Positions 1 through 8,064 of a stretch of DNA of 15,636 nucleotides are shown piece by piece. How positions within the stretch are numbered: the first letter of the stretch is position 1; each line of letters starts with the position of its first letter. The DNA comes from an uncultured Lachnospiraceae bacterium (lineage in GTDB: Bacteria; Bacillota; Clostridia; Lachnospirales; Lachnospiraceae). Where the stretch lies: contig CAMNBW010000012.1 of assembly GCA_946533525.1 (NCBI GenBank), forward strand, positions 1 through 15,636, given 5' to 3'. The notes beneath the pieces are model-generated. The model searched no databases, had not been told where the DNA came from, and was given only the letters and a program-made list of their open reading frames with translations. The position numbers and the translations under genes were made by a program.

Positions 1-977
1 CCGGTGCCCGGCCTTTTGAAGGTAAGCATTTTCTCCGTTATGACCTCTCCTTCGGCTATATCCACCGCCGTAACGATGGAGCGCCTGGCGTTTGAACGGG
101 CGGCGGACTCGCTTTCCAGACTCTTTAATTCACCGCTTCCACGGATCTCGTCCAGAAGCTCTATGTTTTTCAGGATTGCCCGGGCATCGTCCGGATCCAT
201 TGCGTGATAGTGGTCGTTGCCCTTTAGGGTCTTATCCAGGGTGAAATGCTTTTCCACCACCGCAGCCCCCAGATTGTAGGCCGTATTTATCACCCTGCAG
301 TCAGCCGTGGGCTTGGTATGGTCCGAATAGCCGATATAATATTCCGGGTACTGCTCCCTAAGGCTCTTTATCTTAAGCAGGTTCGCGTCTTTCAGGGGCG
401 TAGGATATTCGAGGACGCAGTGCAGCAGCACCAGCTCGCAGCTATTGTGCTTCCTCACAGCCTCTATGGCGCGGTCTATCTCGTCCTTATTCGACGCTCC
501 CACAGACAGCAGTATGGGCTTGCCCTTCTTCGCCTGGTACTCTATAAAGGGGAGGTTCGAAAGGTCAGATGAGGATATTTTATAGACATTCATGAGGTCA
601 TATAAGTAATCCGCGGATTCAAAATCAAAGGCCGTGGACAGAAATTCGACATCTATCTCGCCGCAGTATTCCCTGAGCTCCCGGTATTCCTTTTCCCCGA
701 AGGAATCAAACTTTTTAAAAAGCTCGTACTGGGAAGCCGTGGGCTCTTCGCTCCTGTCCCAGTATGAGGGGGAAGCCTTGGCCGCAAGAGTCCCTGCCTT
801 GTAGGTCTGGAACTTCACCGCATGTATCCCTGCCTCCTTCGCCTCCTTGCACATGAGCTTCGCCGCCTCCATATTGGATATGCCAAGCTTTGCGGCTATA
901 TCGTAGTAATTCACGCCTATCTCAGCTATGAGGACAAATTTTCCGGCTCTTAATCTCTCGACGATATTTCCTGCCAT
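1..977 (-). CDS. neuB: N-acetylneuraminate/nonulosonic acid synthase family (NeuB/LegI/PseI), 3' end off the window
   Basis: This partial gene encodes 325 residues before the left edge. The enzyme condenses phosphoenolpyruvate with an N-acetyl-mannosamine-type sugar to make a nine-carbon acid. The TIM-barrel domain shows FVLIAEIGVNYY (14-25), VKFQTY (54-59), STAFDFES (114-121), YKISSSDLSNLPF (132-144), HCVLEYPTP (186-194), GYSDHT (216-221), VVEKHFTLDK (240-249) and NDHYHAMDP (254-262). The C-terminal SAF domain starts at ARRSIVTAVDIAEGEVITEKML (297-318). Family length is about 340-350 residues, so only about 20 are missing. ATG 977 follows AAGGGG at 8-nt spacing and lies inside the end of the preceding gene. 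Whether the product is sialic, legionaminic or pseudaminic acid cannot be fixed without the neighbouring genes. Codon use is like its neighbours. Confidence 0.93.
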   Translation of the reverse strand, partial: MAGNIVERLRAGKFVLIAEIGVNYYDIAAKLGISNMEAAKLMCKEAKEAGIHAVKFQTYKAGTLAAKASPSYWDRSEEPTASQYELFKKFDSFGEKEYRELREYCGEIDVEFLSTAFDFESADYLYDLMNVYKISSSDLSNLPFIEYQAKKGKPILLSVGASNKDEIDRAIEAVRKHNSCELVLLHCVLEYPTPLKDANLLKIKSLREQYPEYYIGYSDHTKPTADCRVINTAYNLGAAVVEKHFTLDKTLKGNDHYHAMDPDDARAILKNIELLDEIRGSGELKSLESESAARSNARRSIVTAVDIAEGEVITEKMLTFKRPGT

Positions 978-2557
978 TTCAAATACCCCTTTTCAAACAT
1001 TTTAAGCAGCTCCTCAAGCTGCCTTAAAAACTCGGGAGTTTCCTTATGCCTGCCGGCAAAGATCTCCTCCGCCTCGTCCATGAGTTCAAATATCCTGACC
1101 TCCTGCCCGGCCTCCTTCACAGCCTCTATATAGGCCGCCGCAGACTTCATATTGTCTATCTCCCCGAAGGAGCGGATGGCCTCCGGCAGCTCCTCAAAGG
1201 AGCGGATCTTTCTGACCCCGTCTATGAGCCCGAAGGGCACCTCCCCGAAGATGAGGGAGCGCTTTCCCAGCAGCGCCGCCTCGTAGGCCGCGGTGCCGGT
1301 TATGGTTACAACGCCTTTGGCCTTGGTTATCCAGGGCTTGGGGTCCTTATAGTAGTTTATCTGTACCAGCCTTACGTTGGCTATCTCCTTAACCTTCGCG
1401 TAAAATTCAATAGCCCTTTCCCCGAGCATGGCCTGATGCTCCTTTACATAGAGCTTCCAGCCCACGGGCAGGGATTTTGAGACCTGTTCTATGAGGTTCA
1501 GCTCGTCCACGTAAAATGAGGCCTTTACAAAGACCGAGGACTCGGGGATTAGGTGCAGGGGCATATATACATAGTCCTCACCCTCCACCGGGTCTTCGAA
1601 GTATTTATTCTTTACGAGGAACTTCCTCTTTATACGCATTTCATCCCAGTAATATTTTAGGTAAGGCGCGGTCCTGGCATAAAGGAACGGCGATTTTTTC
1701 TTTAATTTCGCGTTTCCGGCCCTTATATCCATATCCCAGAAGTAATTCCACTTTCCGCGCATCACCCTCAGTATCCAGATCCAGGAATCCCTCTCATACT
1801 GCACGGTGACGGAGCCGGCGAATTCCTGGTTCATGATGCTGGACTTTTCCCGAAACTCCTTCACATAGTCCAGCCCCTCCTTAAGCTCCTCCTCCGGCGC
1901 CGCCAGCTTTTTTTGATAAATCTCCCTGAAGTAGGGATCTATGCCGAAGCAGTTTTGGAAGCTGGGATATTTATAGTACCCGTATTTACCGTATTCCATG
2001 GTTATATAGGGTATCTTTTTCGCGTAGGCCACCTCGCACATAATGGTCCGCTGCAGCTCCGCGTTGTCCGTATCCAGTATCACATCGGGCCGAAACTCCT
2101 CCAGAAGCCCTATTATCTTCCTGTAGTTGAGCTCCAGCCAGTAGTTGTTTTCCTCGTCGGAGGTCACTACCCAGTATTTCCTGTAGTGGTAATGCTTCGT
2201 ATTCTCCTGAGAGCTCATAAGCTGCAGCCCCAGGGGCTTAAAGTGGGTATACTCCCGCTCTATCATTTTCAGGTACTCCATATCGGCGGGGGAGGAGCTT
2301 TTTTCAAAGCCCTCCACGAACCGGTCGCAGATGTCGCCCACGTCGTAGAGCTTTACATCCGGCAGATTTTCCCTGAATTCATAGATTGTATGCTCGTTAT
2401 AGTAGCATTTTTTATACTTGCTCTCGGAGGACATTATATAGAAGGCCGCTACCTCGTTGTCCTCCTTAAGCTCCCTTGCCAGAAAGAAAAGAGGTTTCGA
2501 ATATGTCTCCCTGCAGACAAAGAGTATCCTCTTATTATGAAATATGGAACTTTTCAT
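950..2557 (-). CDS. Large capsular-polysaccharide-synthesis protein, GT-B-like, possible nonulosonate/Kdo-type transferase
   Basis: A 535-residue soluble protein. The C-terminal half has the pattern of capsule-synthesis proteins of the KpsC/KpsS-like superfamily: YVYMPLHLIPESSVF (about 329-343), LYVKEH (369-374) and VVTITGTAAYEAALLGKRSLIFGEVPF (416-442). The N-terminal half has a plausible first Rossmann domain (NKRILFVCRE, then RPDVILDTDNAELQ). The usual KEHP is KEHQ here. I chose ATG 2557, preceded by AAGGCGG, over an in-frame GTG at 2578 that has only a weak upstream purine run and would add seven residues. The gene overlaps the GT2 gene and, by 28 nt, the neuB gene. KpsC and KpsS transfer Kdo, an acidic ulosonic sugar, so coupling to neuB makes a nonulosonic-acid transferase an attractive but unproven reading. 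Confidence 0.75.
   Translation of the reverse strand: MKSSIFHNKRILFVCRETYSKPLFFLARELKEDNEVAAFYIMSSESKYKKCYYNEHTIYEFRENLPDVKLYDVGDICDRFVEGFEKSSSPADMEYLKMIEREYTHFKPLGLQLMSSQENTKHYHYRKYWVVTSDEENNYWLELNYRKIIGLLEEFRPDVILDTDNAELQRTIMCEVAYAKKIPYITMEYGKYGYYKYPSFQNCFGIDPYFREIYQKKLAAPEEELKEGLDYVKEFREKSSIMNQEFAGSVTVQYERDSWIWILRVMRGKWNYFWDMDIRAGNAKLKKKSPFLYARTAPYLKYYWDEMRIKRKFLVKNKYFEDPVEGEDYVYMPLHLIPESSVFVKASFYVDELNLIEQVSKSLPVGWKLYVKEHQAMLGERAIEFYAKVKEIANVRLVQINYYKDPKPWITKAKGVVTITGTAAYEAALLGKRSLIFGEVPFGLIDGVRKIRSFEELPEAIRSFGEIDNMKSAAAYIEAVKEAGQEVRIFELMDEAEEIFAGRHKETPEFLRQLEELLKMFEKGYLKWQEISSRD
986..991 (-). promoter_or_regulatory. Ribosome binding site of neuB inside the preceding gene
   Basis: AAGGGG on the minus strand is 8 nt before ATG 977. 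It lies within the last codons of the upstream gene and fixes the neuB start, giving a 28-nt overlap of the two coding regions. Confidence 0.65.
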
Positions 2558-3524
2558 TTTCCGCCGCCTTTCTGACACTGCGCTGTGTTATCTTCTTTAA
2601 GGCCCACTTCATGTGAAGCGCCAGAAATACCTTTAGCTTTACCCTGAAATCCACCAGGGGGTTGAATTTCATATTCTCCTTATGCTCTCTTATATAGTCA
2701 TAGTGCTTTGCGGTGTTTTCCGCAGTAAAGGTCCCGTGGATTAGCCTGTTTTGGATACAGGTCAGATGGTCGTAGAGCAAAAACGCCTCCGCCGCGTTTT
2801 TAAGGTCAGGATAGCGCTTGAGCACATAGTCCGCAAAATCCATATCCGCATCCGTATTGTATTCAGCCATCTCGTCCACCCGGCTTAAGGAATCCGACCT
2901 TACCCTGAAGTGGTAAAGAGGCTGGGTGTCATATACTATTTTGTCGGCCCTCTCCAAAAGGATGTTGACTACGTACCTGTCCTCGAGATACCTGTCGGTG
3001 GGAAAGCTTATCCCTTCAAAGAGCGAGGCCTTGAAGAGCTTGTCCCAGCAGTGAAAGAAAAACCCGGTGCCCTTAAGTATCATCTCAAAGGCATCCTTGC
3101 TGCTCATCTGGCGCAGGGGCTTTTGCTCATCCGGCACGGAGCGGCCGGGATATTCACTGTATTTTCCGCAAACGGCTATGTCGGCCTCGTATTTTTCCAG
3201 ATTTAAGAACAGCTTCTCAAACATCTCCGGGGAAGCGTAATCGTCGCCGTCCACGAAGCCTATATATTCTCCGGTGGCGGCCTCCAGTCCCCGGTTTCTG
3301 GCGTCCCCCGTCCCCTTAGGTTCACAGGGCACAACCTTTATCCTGCTGTCTTTGGCTTCGTATTCCCGGGCGATCTCCATACACCTGTCTCCGCCCGTAC
3401 CAACCACAAGCACGATCTCCAGCTCCTTATAGGTCTGGTTTATCATGCTCTCTATGCTCTCCCTCAAATAGGGCTCCACCTTGTAAATTATGGATATTAC
3501 AGAAATCTTAGGATATTGTCTCAT
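2535..3524 (-). CDS. GT2-family glycosyltransferase
   Basis: A 329-residue inverting GT-A glycosyltransferase. The N-terminal ISVISIIYKVEPYLRESIESMINQTY opening is typical of GT2 proteins. DARNRG (74-79) and the metal- and nucleotide-binding DGDD (92-95) follow, and YLEDRYV (179-185) supplies the likely catalytic acidic pair E181/D182. The C-terminal 120 or so residues form a helical, basic tail (KLKVFLALHMKWALKKITQR) that could bind the membrane surface. It should extend the lipid-linked repeat unit in the cytoplasm. A clean AAAGGG site precedes ATG 3524. The start overlaps the WbsX gene by 17 nt, and the end overlaps the next gene by 23 nt. Sugar specificity is not predictable from these motifs. 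Confidence 0.9.
   Translation of the reverse strand: MRQYPKISVISIIYKVEPYLRESIESMINQTYKELEIVLVVGTGGDRCMEIAREYEAKDSRIKVVPCEPKGTGDARNRGLEAATGEYIGFVDGDDYASPEMFEKLFLNLEKYEADIAVCGKYSEYPGRSVPDEQKPLRQMSSKDAFEMILKGTGFFFHCWDKLFKASLFEGISFPTDRYLEDRYVVNILLERADKIVYDTQPLYHFRVRSDSLSRVDEMAEYNTDADMDFADYVLKRYPDLKNAAEAFLLYDHLTCIQNRLIHGTFTAENTAKHYDYIREHKENMKFNPLVDFRVKLKVFLALHMKWALKKITQRSVRKAAENEKFHIS
2564..2570 (-). promoter_or_regulatory. Ribosome binding site that decides the start of the large capsule-synthesis gene
   Basis: AAGGCGG on the minus strand sits just ahead of ATG 2557, inside the end of the GT2 gene. It favours this ATG over the in-frame GTG at 2578, which is preceded only by a weak AAGAAG-like run. 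Confidence 0.55.
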
Positions 3525-4608
3525 CTTGAACCCTTTTTATCTCCTCCAGGTAACCCTTGCCAAAATGTTTCGCAGGCTCTATCATTGCTCCCTCGCCCCA
3601 TTCGTTCCAGGCGTTGATGTATACGAAGTCATTCTTCCTGCCCTCCGTCTTCTTCTTAAGCTTTAAAAGAACCTCCCCAAAAAGAGCGGGGTTTGAGCCT
3701 GTATAAACCAGCCCCTTATAGCCCCTCCGGGGTGTATTGTCCCAGCCTGCCAGAAGCCCCGGATACTCGTTCTCCTTATACTCCCGTTTGGCGATGCCCT
3801 CATAGATATGCCTTATGGGTATCCTTCTTTCCAGCAGCTTTTCTTTCCTGAAGGTATTGCAAAAATGCCTGGCCGCGACGCTTATATCGTATTCCAGGGT
3901 GGCAAGGGCGGACATATCGTGCTTTAAGGTATAGCCCGGTTCAAAGTAGTACCAGCCGCCAAACCGCTGTCTGACCTCCGGCCTGTCCTCGCATTTTGCC
4001 GCGGTCAGCCCTCCGATGAAAAAGATCCCCTTAAAGCCCTCTTCCACGGCTCTTTTGTTAAAATAGTCCGCCATCTGAGCCAACCGCTCTATCTCAAAGG
4101 TACGGTATATCTGAAATACCGGCTTCCCATCTATCTTTATATATCTGTCGTCCTTAAAAAACCTGAGGAGATACTTAAAATGCTCCTCCCAGTCGGTTTC
4201 ATTCCCGTACTCCTGCTTTAAGAGCACCTCCTCCGACTTGTCGTACCAGGCCCTTGTCCAGCTCTCGTTAGCCCAGCACAGGGAATACCGCAAGTCTATA
4301 TCCCTGTTTTCAAGCAGGATCTCGAGAGGGGTCTCCATAAGCTTATGGCCTTTGAAATAATACTGGTAAAACATAAAGCCGTATATGCCGTACTGCGCCG
4401 CAAGGGCCGCCTGGCGTCTAAGGGTTTCCGCGCCCTGCTCCCTTAGGTCGTAATAGACCGAATCGAGGGGCTCCGCGGGCTGTATATGTCCCTTAAAGAG
4501 GGGCCTGGCCTTCCTTACCGCCGTCCACTCGGTATAGCCCTTTCCCCACCACTTATCGTTTTCCGGGAAGGTGTGAAACTGGGGAAGATAGATCGCCATT
4601 ACCTTCAT
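3508..4608 (-). CDS. WbsX-family (GH99-like) glycan-processing protein
   Basis: A 366-residue protein of the WbsX family, usually annotated as a glycosyltransferase but related in sequence to GH99 endo-mannosidase-like hydrolases. Diagnostic stretches are IYLPQFHTFPENDKWWGKGYTEW (6-28), YGIYGFMFYQYYF (73-85), LCWANESWTRAWY (110-122) and a C-terminal AWNEWGEG (333-340) that carries conserved acidic residues. There is no signal peptide or membrane segment, so it appears cytoplasmic, which fits assembly better than degradation. AAGGAGG lies upstream of the start, and ATGA couples it to the polymerase gene. The family is common in O-antigen and rhamnan-type clusters. Its catalytic role (transfer or hydrolysis) is not settled, as far as I know, and I do not assign a donor. 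Confidence 0.85.
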   Translation of the reverse strand: MKVMAIYLPQFHTFPENDKWWGKGYTEWTAVRKARPLFKGHIQPAEPLDSVYYDLREQGAETLRRQAALAAQYGIYGFMFYQYYFKGHKLMETPLEILLENRDIDLRYSLCWANESWTRAWYDKSEEVLLKQEYGNETDWEEHFKYLLRFFKDDRYIKIDGKPVFQIYRTFEIERLAQMADYFNKRAVEEGFKGIFFIGGLTAAKCEDRPEVRQRFGGWYYFEPGYTLKHDMSALATLEYDISVAARHFCNTFRKEKLLERRIPIRHIYEGIAKREYKENEYPGLLAGWDNTPRRGYKGLVYTGSNPALFGEVLLKLKKKTEGRKNDFVYINAWNEWGEGAMIEPAKHFGKGYLEEIKRVQDETIS

Positions 4609-5828
4609 GCCGTCCCGCCCTCCTTAAGCGCTGCTGTCGAAAGCCGGCCTAGCGCATAGTAAAAGACAGGCACCGACAGGGCGAAGGATAAGGTATTGGA
4701 GCCAATGGAGATCACAAGAGTCATCAGCACGATGCAGACCTCCGGGGCAAACCTCTTTATATTCATAAAGCCTCTTTTAAGGCATAAAAGCATCAGAAAG
4801 ACGAAGATGGAGAGCCCGATTATCCCGGTCTCGCAGTAGAGCTTTGCCAGACCGCCGTCGGCGATGACGTGCTCAGCATAGCCTATGGCCCTGTGGCCGT
4901 TGGCTCCGAGACCGTTGCCTGTCCATATGGAGACCATGTTGTTGGCCGCCCCGACCCACTGGTCAGAGCGCTCCCCTATTGCCAGGGGAAGGCTTATGAG
5001 CCGGTAAAAGACCTTCATGAAGACTCCGTTGGCCGCAATGAACAAAAGCAGCACCCCGGCGGCAATTATACCCAGCTCCATAAAGAAAAATTTCTTATGG
5101 AGCTTTTTATATACAAAAAACAGCATTATGTTGAAGTATACGATAACCAGGATGGCCGCGCTCATGGCGGCTCTCTGATTGCTCATAAAGGCTATGAGAC
5201 AGCCTGCGGCGAAGGCGGCAAACCAGGCTCTTTTCCCGGTATCTGTTGCGAGACGGACCGAAACGCCCATAAGGGCGACCCCGAGGTAGCCTAAAACCGT
5301 GCTTCCCGTAACCGACACCATCCTGACCCTCATGGTCTGAAGATCGGCTTTGGAGATAAACCCATGTTCAAAGAGATAGTCTATGTAAAAGCCGGGGCCG
5401 CTCAAATACAGTATTATGCTGAAAAGCCCCAGTACCAGCACCGCCGCCGCAAAGAGCATATAAAACTTACGGGTCCTTTTTTCATCCGAGAAGGCCGCGA
5501 TATAATAAAAGACCATCGGAAGCACAGCCGTAAAGAGCTCCCCCATATAGACCGAGGCAGGCATTCCGAAAGCTCCCGCCCAGACCGCCGAAAAGAGGTT
5601 ATATATCAGCCAGAGCGACATTATAATATCCGGCGTCTTAAAGTTCTTAAATCCGGGAAGGGTGCCGGAAAAGACCAGCCATATCCAGGTCAGGACAGCC
5701 ATCCCGGACGCCGCAATTCCGGGTCTGAAGACGGAAAAGCTTACGAGGGTAAGCATATATACCGCTATGAGGACCGGATAGTACCATAACGCTATATCCA
5801 GTTTTTTTATCAATTTAGACACATTCAT
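4605..5828 (-). CDS. Wzy-like O-antigen/capsule repeat-unit polymerase (O-antigen ligase family)
   Basis: A 407-residue integral membrane protein with roughly ten or more hydrophobic segments, predicted to polymerise lipid-linked repeat units on the outer side of the cytoplasmic membrane. It shows the loose signature of the O-antigen ligase/polymerase superfamily: SNQRAAM after a membrane segment (216-222), then a large outer loop with GERSDQW (285-291), GNGLGANGHRA (304-314) and DGGLAKLYCETGIIGL (324-339) before further membrane segments. The Arg and Gly-x-Gly-x-Gly positions are those expected in the periplasmic-type loop. WaaL-type ligases share this fold, but a position in the middle of a repeat-unit cluster favours a polymerase, and lipid A ligation would not apply to a Gram-positive host. 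An AAAGG site precedes the ATG, and both ends overlap neighbours by 4 nt. Confidence 0.85.
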   Translation of the reverse strand: MNVSKLIKKLDIALWYYPVLIAVYMLTLVSFSVFRPGIAASGMAVLTWIWLVFSGTLPGFKNFKTPDIIMSLWLIYNLFSAVWAGAFGMPASVYMGELFTAVLPMVFYYIAAFSDEKRTRKFYMLFAAAVLVLGLFSIILYLSGPGFYIDYLFEHGFISKADLQTMRVRMVSVTGSTVLGYLGVALMGVSVRLATDTGKRAWFAAFAAGCLIAFMSNQRAAMSAAILVIVYFNIMLFFVYKKLHKKFFFMELGIIAAGVLLLFIAANGVFMKVFYRLISLPLAIGERSDQWVGAANNMVSIWTGNGLGANGHRAIGYAEHVIADGGLAKLYCETGIIGLSIFVFLMLLCLKRGFMNIKRFAPEVCIVLMTLVISIGSNTLSFALSVPVFYYALGRLSTAALKEGGTA

Positions 5829-6940
5829 GCTGTCACTGCCTTTACCACCTCCGCCCAGGAGCCGGAGGAAACTTCATTGTCCTTAAAAGTCCGGGGCCGG
5901 GTCTTTCCTTCTATTATCCCCTGCATCAGGCGGGAAAGCTCCTCAGGAGAGAAGGGATCAAAAAATCCGGCGTTCCCGTAGCCCTCCAGCACCTCCCGGC
6001 AAAAGGGGGTATCGGAGGCGAGCACCATACCGCCGACGCTTCGCGCCTCGGCCGGAGGGTAGCCGAAGGTCTCAATATAGGAGGGAAAGATAAGCGTTCC
6101 CCTTTTGTATATCGAAAACAGGCTTTTTCGCTCCATCCTCCCTTTCCAGCGGATGTTGTTTTTCGTCTCCGCGGACAGGGAGACCAGCTTTTCCCCCGCC
6201 TCCTCCTCCGTCAGGGTAAATATGACCTCAAAGTCCGTAAGCCCTCTTTCATTCAGCAGCTTTGCCGCCCGTATCACACATTCATGGTTTTTATAGATTA
6301 TGGGCCCGGAGGGAAAGATAAACAGCTTTTCATCGAAGGGGACGTCCTCCAGCCCTTCGGGAGCTCCCGGAAGCGGCGGAAGGATTGCCCGGACCTTTTC
6401 AGCCGGCACCCTTAGTTTCTTTAAAAGAGCCTCCCTCATCCACCGGGTCTGAACGATCACTCTGTCCGCCCTCTTTGCGGAGGAATCTATGAGCTTCGAA
6501 ATAAAATACTGGTATATCGCCAGATGCCTCTCCTCTTTTTTAAAAAGGGAAAAGCGCTTCGTTTCCTGAAAACCAAGAGGCTGGTGTATATAGAGCACGG
6601 TTTTTGCCCCGAGCTCCCCGGAGGGAAGGGTGTTTTCCAGTGAAAATACTATGTCCGGCTTAAGGGACCGGATATAGCCCGCTCCGGTAAACCATTCGAA
6701 CTTAAGCCTTTGTCCCCAGGAGCTCTTTACATCCGACCGAAGGAGGGAATAAACTCCCTCTTCTCCCGTAAGCTTCTCCGGGGAATCGACCTTCTGCGCC
6801 GCGGGTATTATCCCCGCAACCCCGATTATAAAGACCCACTCGTTCCCGTCGGGATTATCCCGGACATACTCCGAAAAGTCCTTAAGTACAGTTTCCGCCC
6901 CGGTCTTGCTGGCGGCTATGTCCAAAACCACTATCCTCAT
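5825..6940 (-). CDS. GT4-family glycosyltransferase
   Basis: A 371-residue retaining GT-B glycosyltransferase with a clear C-terminal donor domain: FPSGPIIYKNHECVIRAAKLL (209-229) begins it, and the E-x7-E motif is E290/E298 in IETFGYPPAEARSVGG. This is the standard GT4 signature (Glycos_transf_1). The N-terminal acceptor domain opens with RIVVLDIAASKTGAETVL. There is no membrane segment, so it probably acts at the cytoplasmic face of the membrane on lipid-linked intermediates. It is coupled by 4-nt ATGA overlaps at both ends, to the 2-epimerase and to the polymerase gene, and no strong ribosome site precedes the start, which suggests re-initiation. Donor and acceptor cannot be read from the sequence. 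Confidence 0.9.
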   Translation of the reverse strand: MRIVVLDIAASKTGAETVLKDFSEYVRDNPDGNEWVFIIGVAGIIPAAQKVDSPEKLTGEEGVYSLLRSDVKSSWGQRLKFEWFTGAGYIRSLKPDIVFSLENTLPSGELGAKTVLYIHQPLGFQETKRFSLFKKEERHLAIYQYFISKLIDSSAKRADRVIVQTRWMREALLKKLRVPAEKVRAILPPLPGAPEGLEDVPFDEKLFIFPSGPIIYKNHECVIRAAKLLNERGLTDFEVIFTLTEEEAGEKLVSLSAETKNNIRWKGRMERKSLFSIYKRGTLIFPSYIETFGYPPAEARSVGGMVLASDTPFCREVLEGYGNAGFFDPFSPEELSRLMQGIIEGKTRPRTFKDNEVSSGSWAEVVKAVTA

Positions 6941-8064
6941 TTTTTGAGCCAGACGGTCTCATTTACTATCTTTGCGTAGCTCTGGATTATCCTGACTACC
7001 TTTGCCGAAACATTTTCATCGGAATAATCGGGCGATTCGTAAGCAAGCTCATGATTATCGGCCATGGCTACCGCGAGATCCGCCGCCTGCTTTACGTCTT
7101 CCTTCTTTATGCCCCCGATCACTATAGTACCCTTGTCCAGAACCTCCGGCCTCTCCGTGGAGGTACGGATGAGCACGGCGGGAAAGCCCATCATTGCGGA
7201 CTCCTCCGAAAGGGTGCCGCTGTCGGAAAGCACGCATTTTGCGTTCTTTTGCAGCTTGTTGTAATCCAGATAGCCGAAGGGCTCCATGGAGCGCACTCCG
7301 GGGTGGAATTTGAAGCCTCGCTTTTCGATGAATTTCCGGCTCCTGGGATGGGTGGAATAAATTATCGGCATATCATATTTTTCCGCCATATAATTTACAG
7401 CCTCCATAAGGGAGAGGAAATTTTCCTCGTCGTCTATATTCTCCTCCCTGTGGGCGGAAAGCAGTATGTATTTATTCTTCTCAAGCCCCAGCCTTTCAAG
7501 CACGTCCGAGGCTTCTATCTTCTCCTCAAAGGCCTTAAAGACCTCCTTCATCGGAGAACCTGTGACAAAGATGGTCTTTCCGTCTATGCCTTCGCTTAAG
7601 AGGTAGCGCCTCGAGTGTTCGGTGTAGGGCAGATTTATATCCGAAATATGGTCCACGATCTTCCTGTTTATCATCTCCGGCACGTTCCAGTCCCAGCAGC
7701 GGTTTCCCGCCTCCATATGAAAGATCGGTATCTTAAGCCTCTTCGCGCTTATCGCGCTCAAAGCCGAATTGGTATCTCCAAGTATTAAAACCCCGTCGGG
7801 GCGCAGCTCCTTCATAAGCTTATAGGATTTGGAGATGATGTTTCCCATTGTATCTCCCAGATCCTCGCCCACGCTGTCCAGATAATAGTCGGGCTCCCTC
7901 AGCTCAAGGTCCTCAAAGAATACCTGATTTAGCGTGTAGTCGTAGTTTTGTCCGGTATGCACAAGGATGTGGTCAAAATACCTGTCCGCACACTTTATGA
8001 CCTGGCAGAGCCGTATTATCTCCGGCCTTGTCCCCAGCACCGTCATCAGTTTAAATCTGCTCAT
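6937..8064 (-). CDS. fnlC: Non-hydrolysing UDP-N-acetyl-sugar 2-epimerase, FnlC/CapG type (WecB family)
   Basis: A 375-residue enzyme of the UDP-GlcNAc 2-epimerase family, which inverts C2 of a UDP-HexNAc. GTRPE (11-15), HTGQN (36-40), LGDTNS (95-100), HMEAGNRC (116-123), HREEN (205-209) and SDSGTLSEES near the C-terminal third are all present. The forms HMEAGNRCWDWNVPEMINRK and DSGTLSEES match the FnlC/CapG/WbjD branch rather than E. coli WecB, which has HVEAGLR and a QEEA-type motif. The predicted step is therefore conversion of UDP-L-6-deoxy-TalNAc to UDP-L-FucNAc, or the L-QuiNAc/L-RhaNAc equivalent, instead of UDP-GlcNAc to UDP-ManNAc. It is ATGA-coupled to the FnlA-type gene upstream and to the GT4 gene downstream. 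Automated pipelines are likely to name it wecB. Which L-sugar it makes depends on a reductase not present in the window. Confidence 0.9.
   Translation of the reverse strand: MSRFKLMTVLGTRPEIIRLCQVIKCADRYFDHILVHTGQNYDYTLNQVFFEDLELREPDYYLDSVGEDLGDTMGNIISKSYKLMKELRPDGVLILGDTNSALSAISAKRLKIPIFHMEAGNRCWDWNVPEMINRKIVDHISDINLPYTEHSRRYLLSEGIDGKTIFVTGSPMKEVFKAFEEKIEASDVLERLGLEKNKYILLSAHREENIDDEENFLSLMEAVNYMAEKYDMPIIYSTHPRSRKFIEKRGFKFHPGVRSMEPFGYLDYNKLQKNAKCVLSDSGTLSEESAMMGFPAVLIRTSTERPEVLDKGTIVIGGIKKEDVKQAADLAVAMADNHELAYESPDYSDENVSAKVVRIIQSYAKIVNETVWLKK

Noticed and set aside
1913..2575. Plus-strand open frame of 220 codons
   Set aside because: It is antisense to the large capsule-synthesis gene, whose minus-strand frame carries recognisable motifs. 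The plus-strand product has no recognisable domain.
2558..2578. GTG start for the large capsule-synthesis protein
   Set aside because: The ATG at 2557 has a better-placed AAGGCGG, and the added seven residues are just basic filler. The GTG remains possible.
4605..5828. Reading the multi-membrane protein as a lipid A-core O-antigen ligase (WaaL)
   Set aside because: WaaL shares the fold, but the gene lies amid repeat-unit assembly genes in what looks like a Gram-positive host, so a Wzy-type polymerase is more likely.
6937..8064. Plain WecB (UDP-GlcNAc to UDP-ManNAc) supplying ManNAc to NeuB
   Set aside because: The HMEAGNRC and SGTLSEES motifs and the coupling to the FnlA-type gene fit the FnlC/CapG branch better. 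A non-hydrolysing epimerase would also not release free ManNAc.
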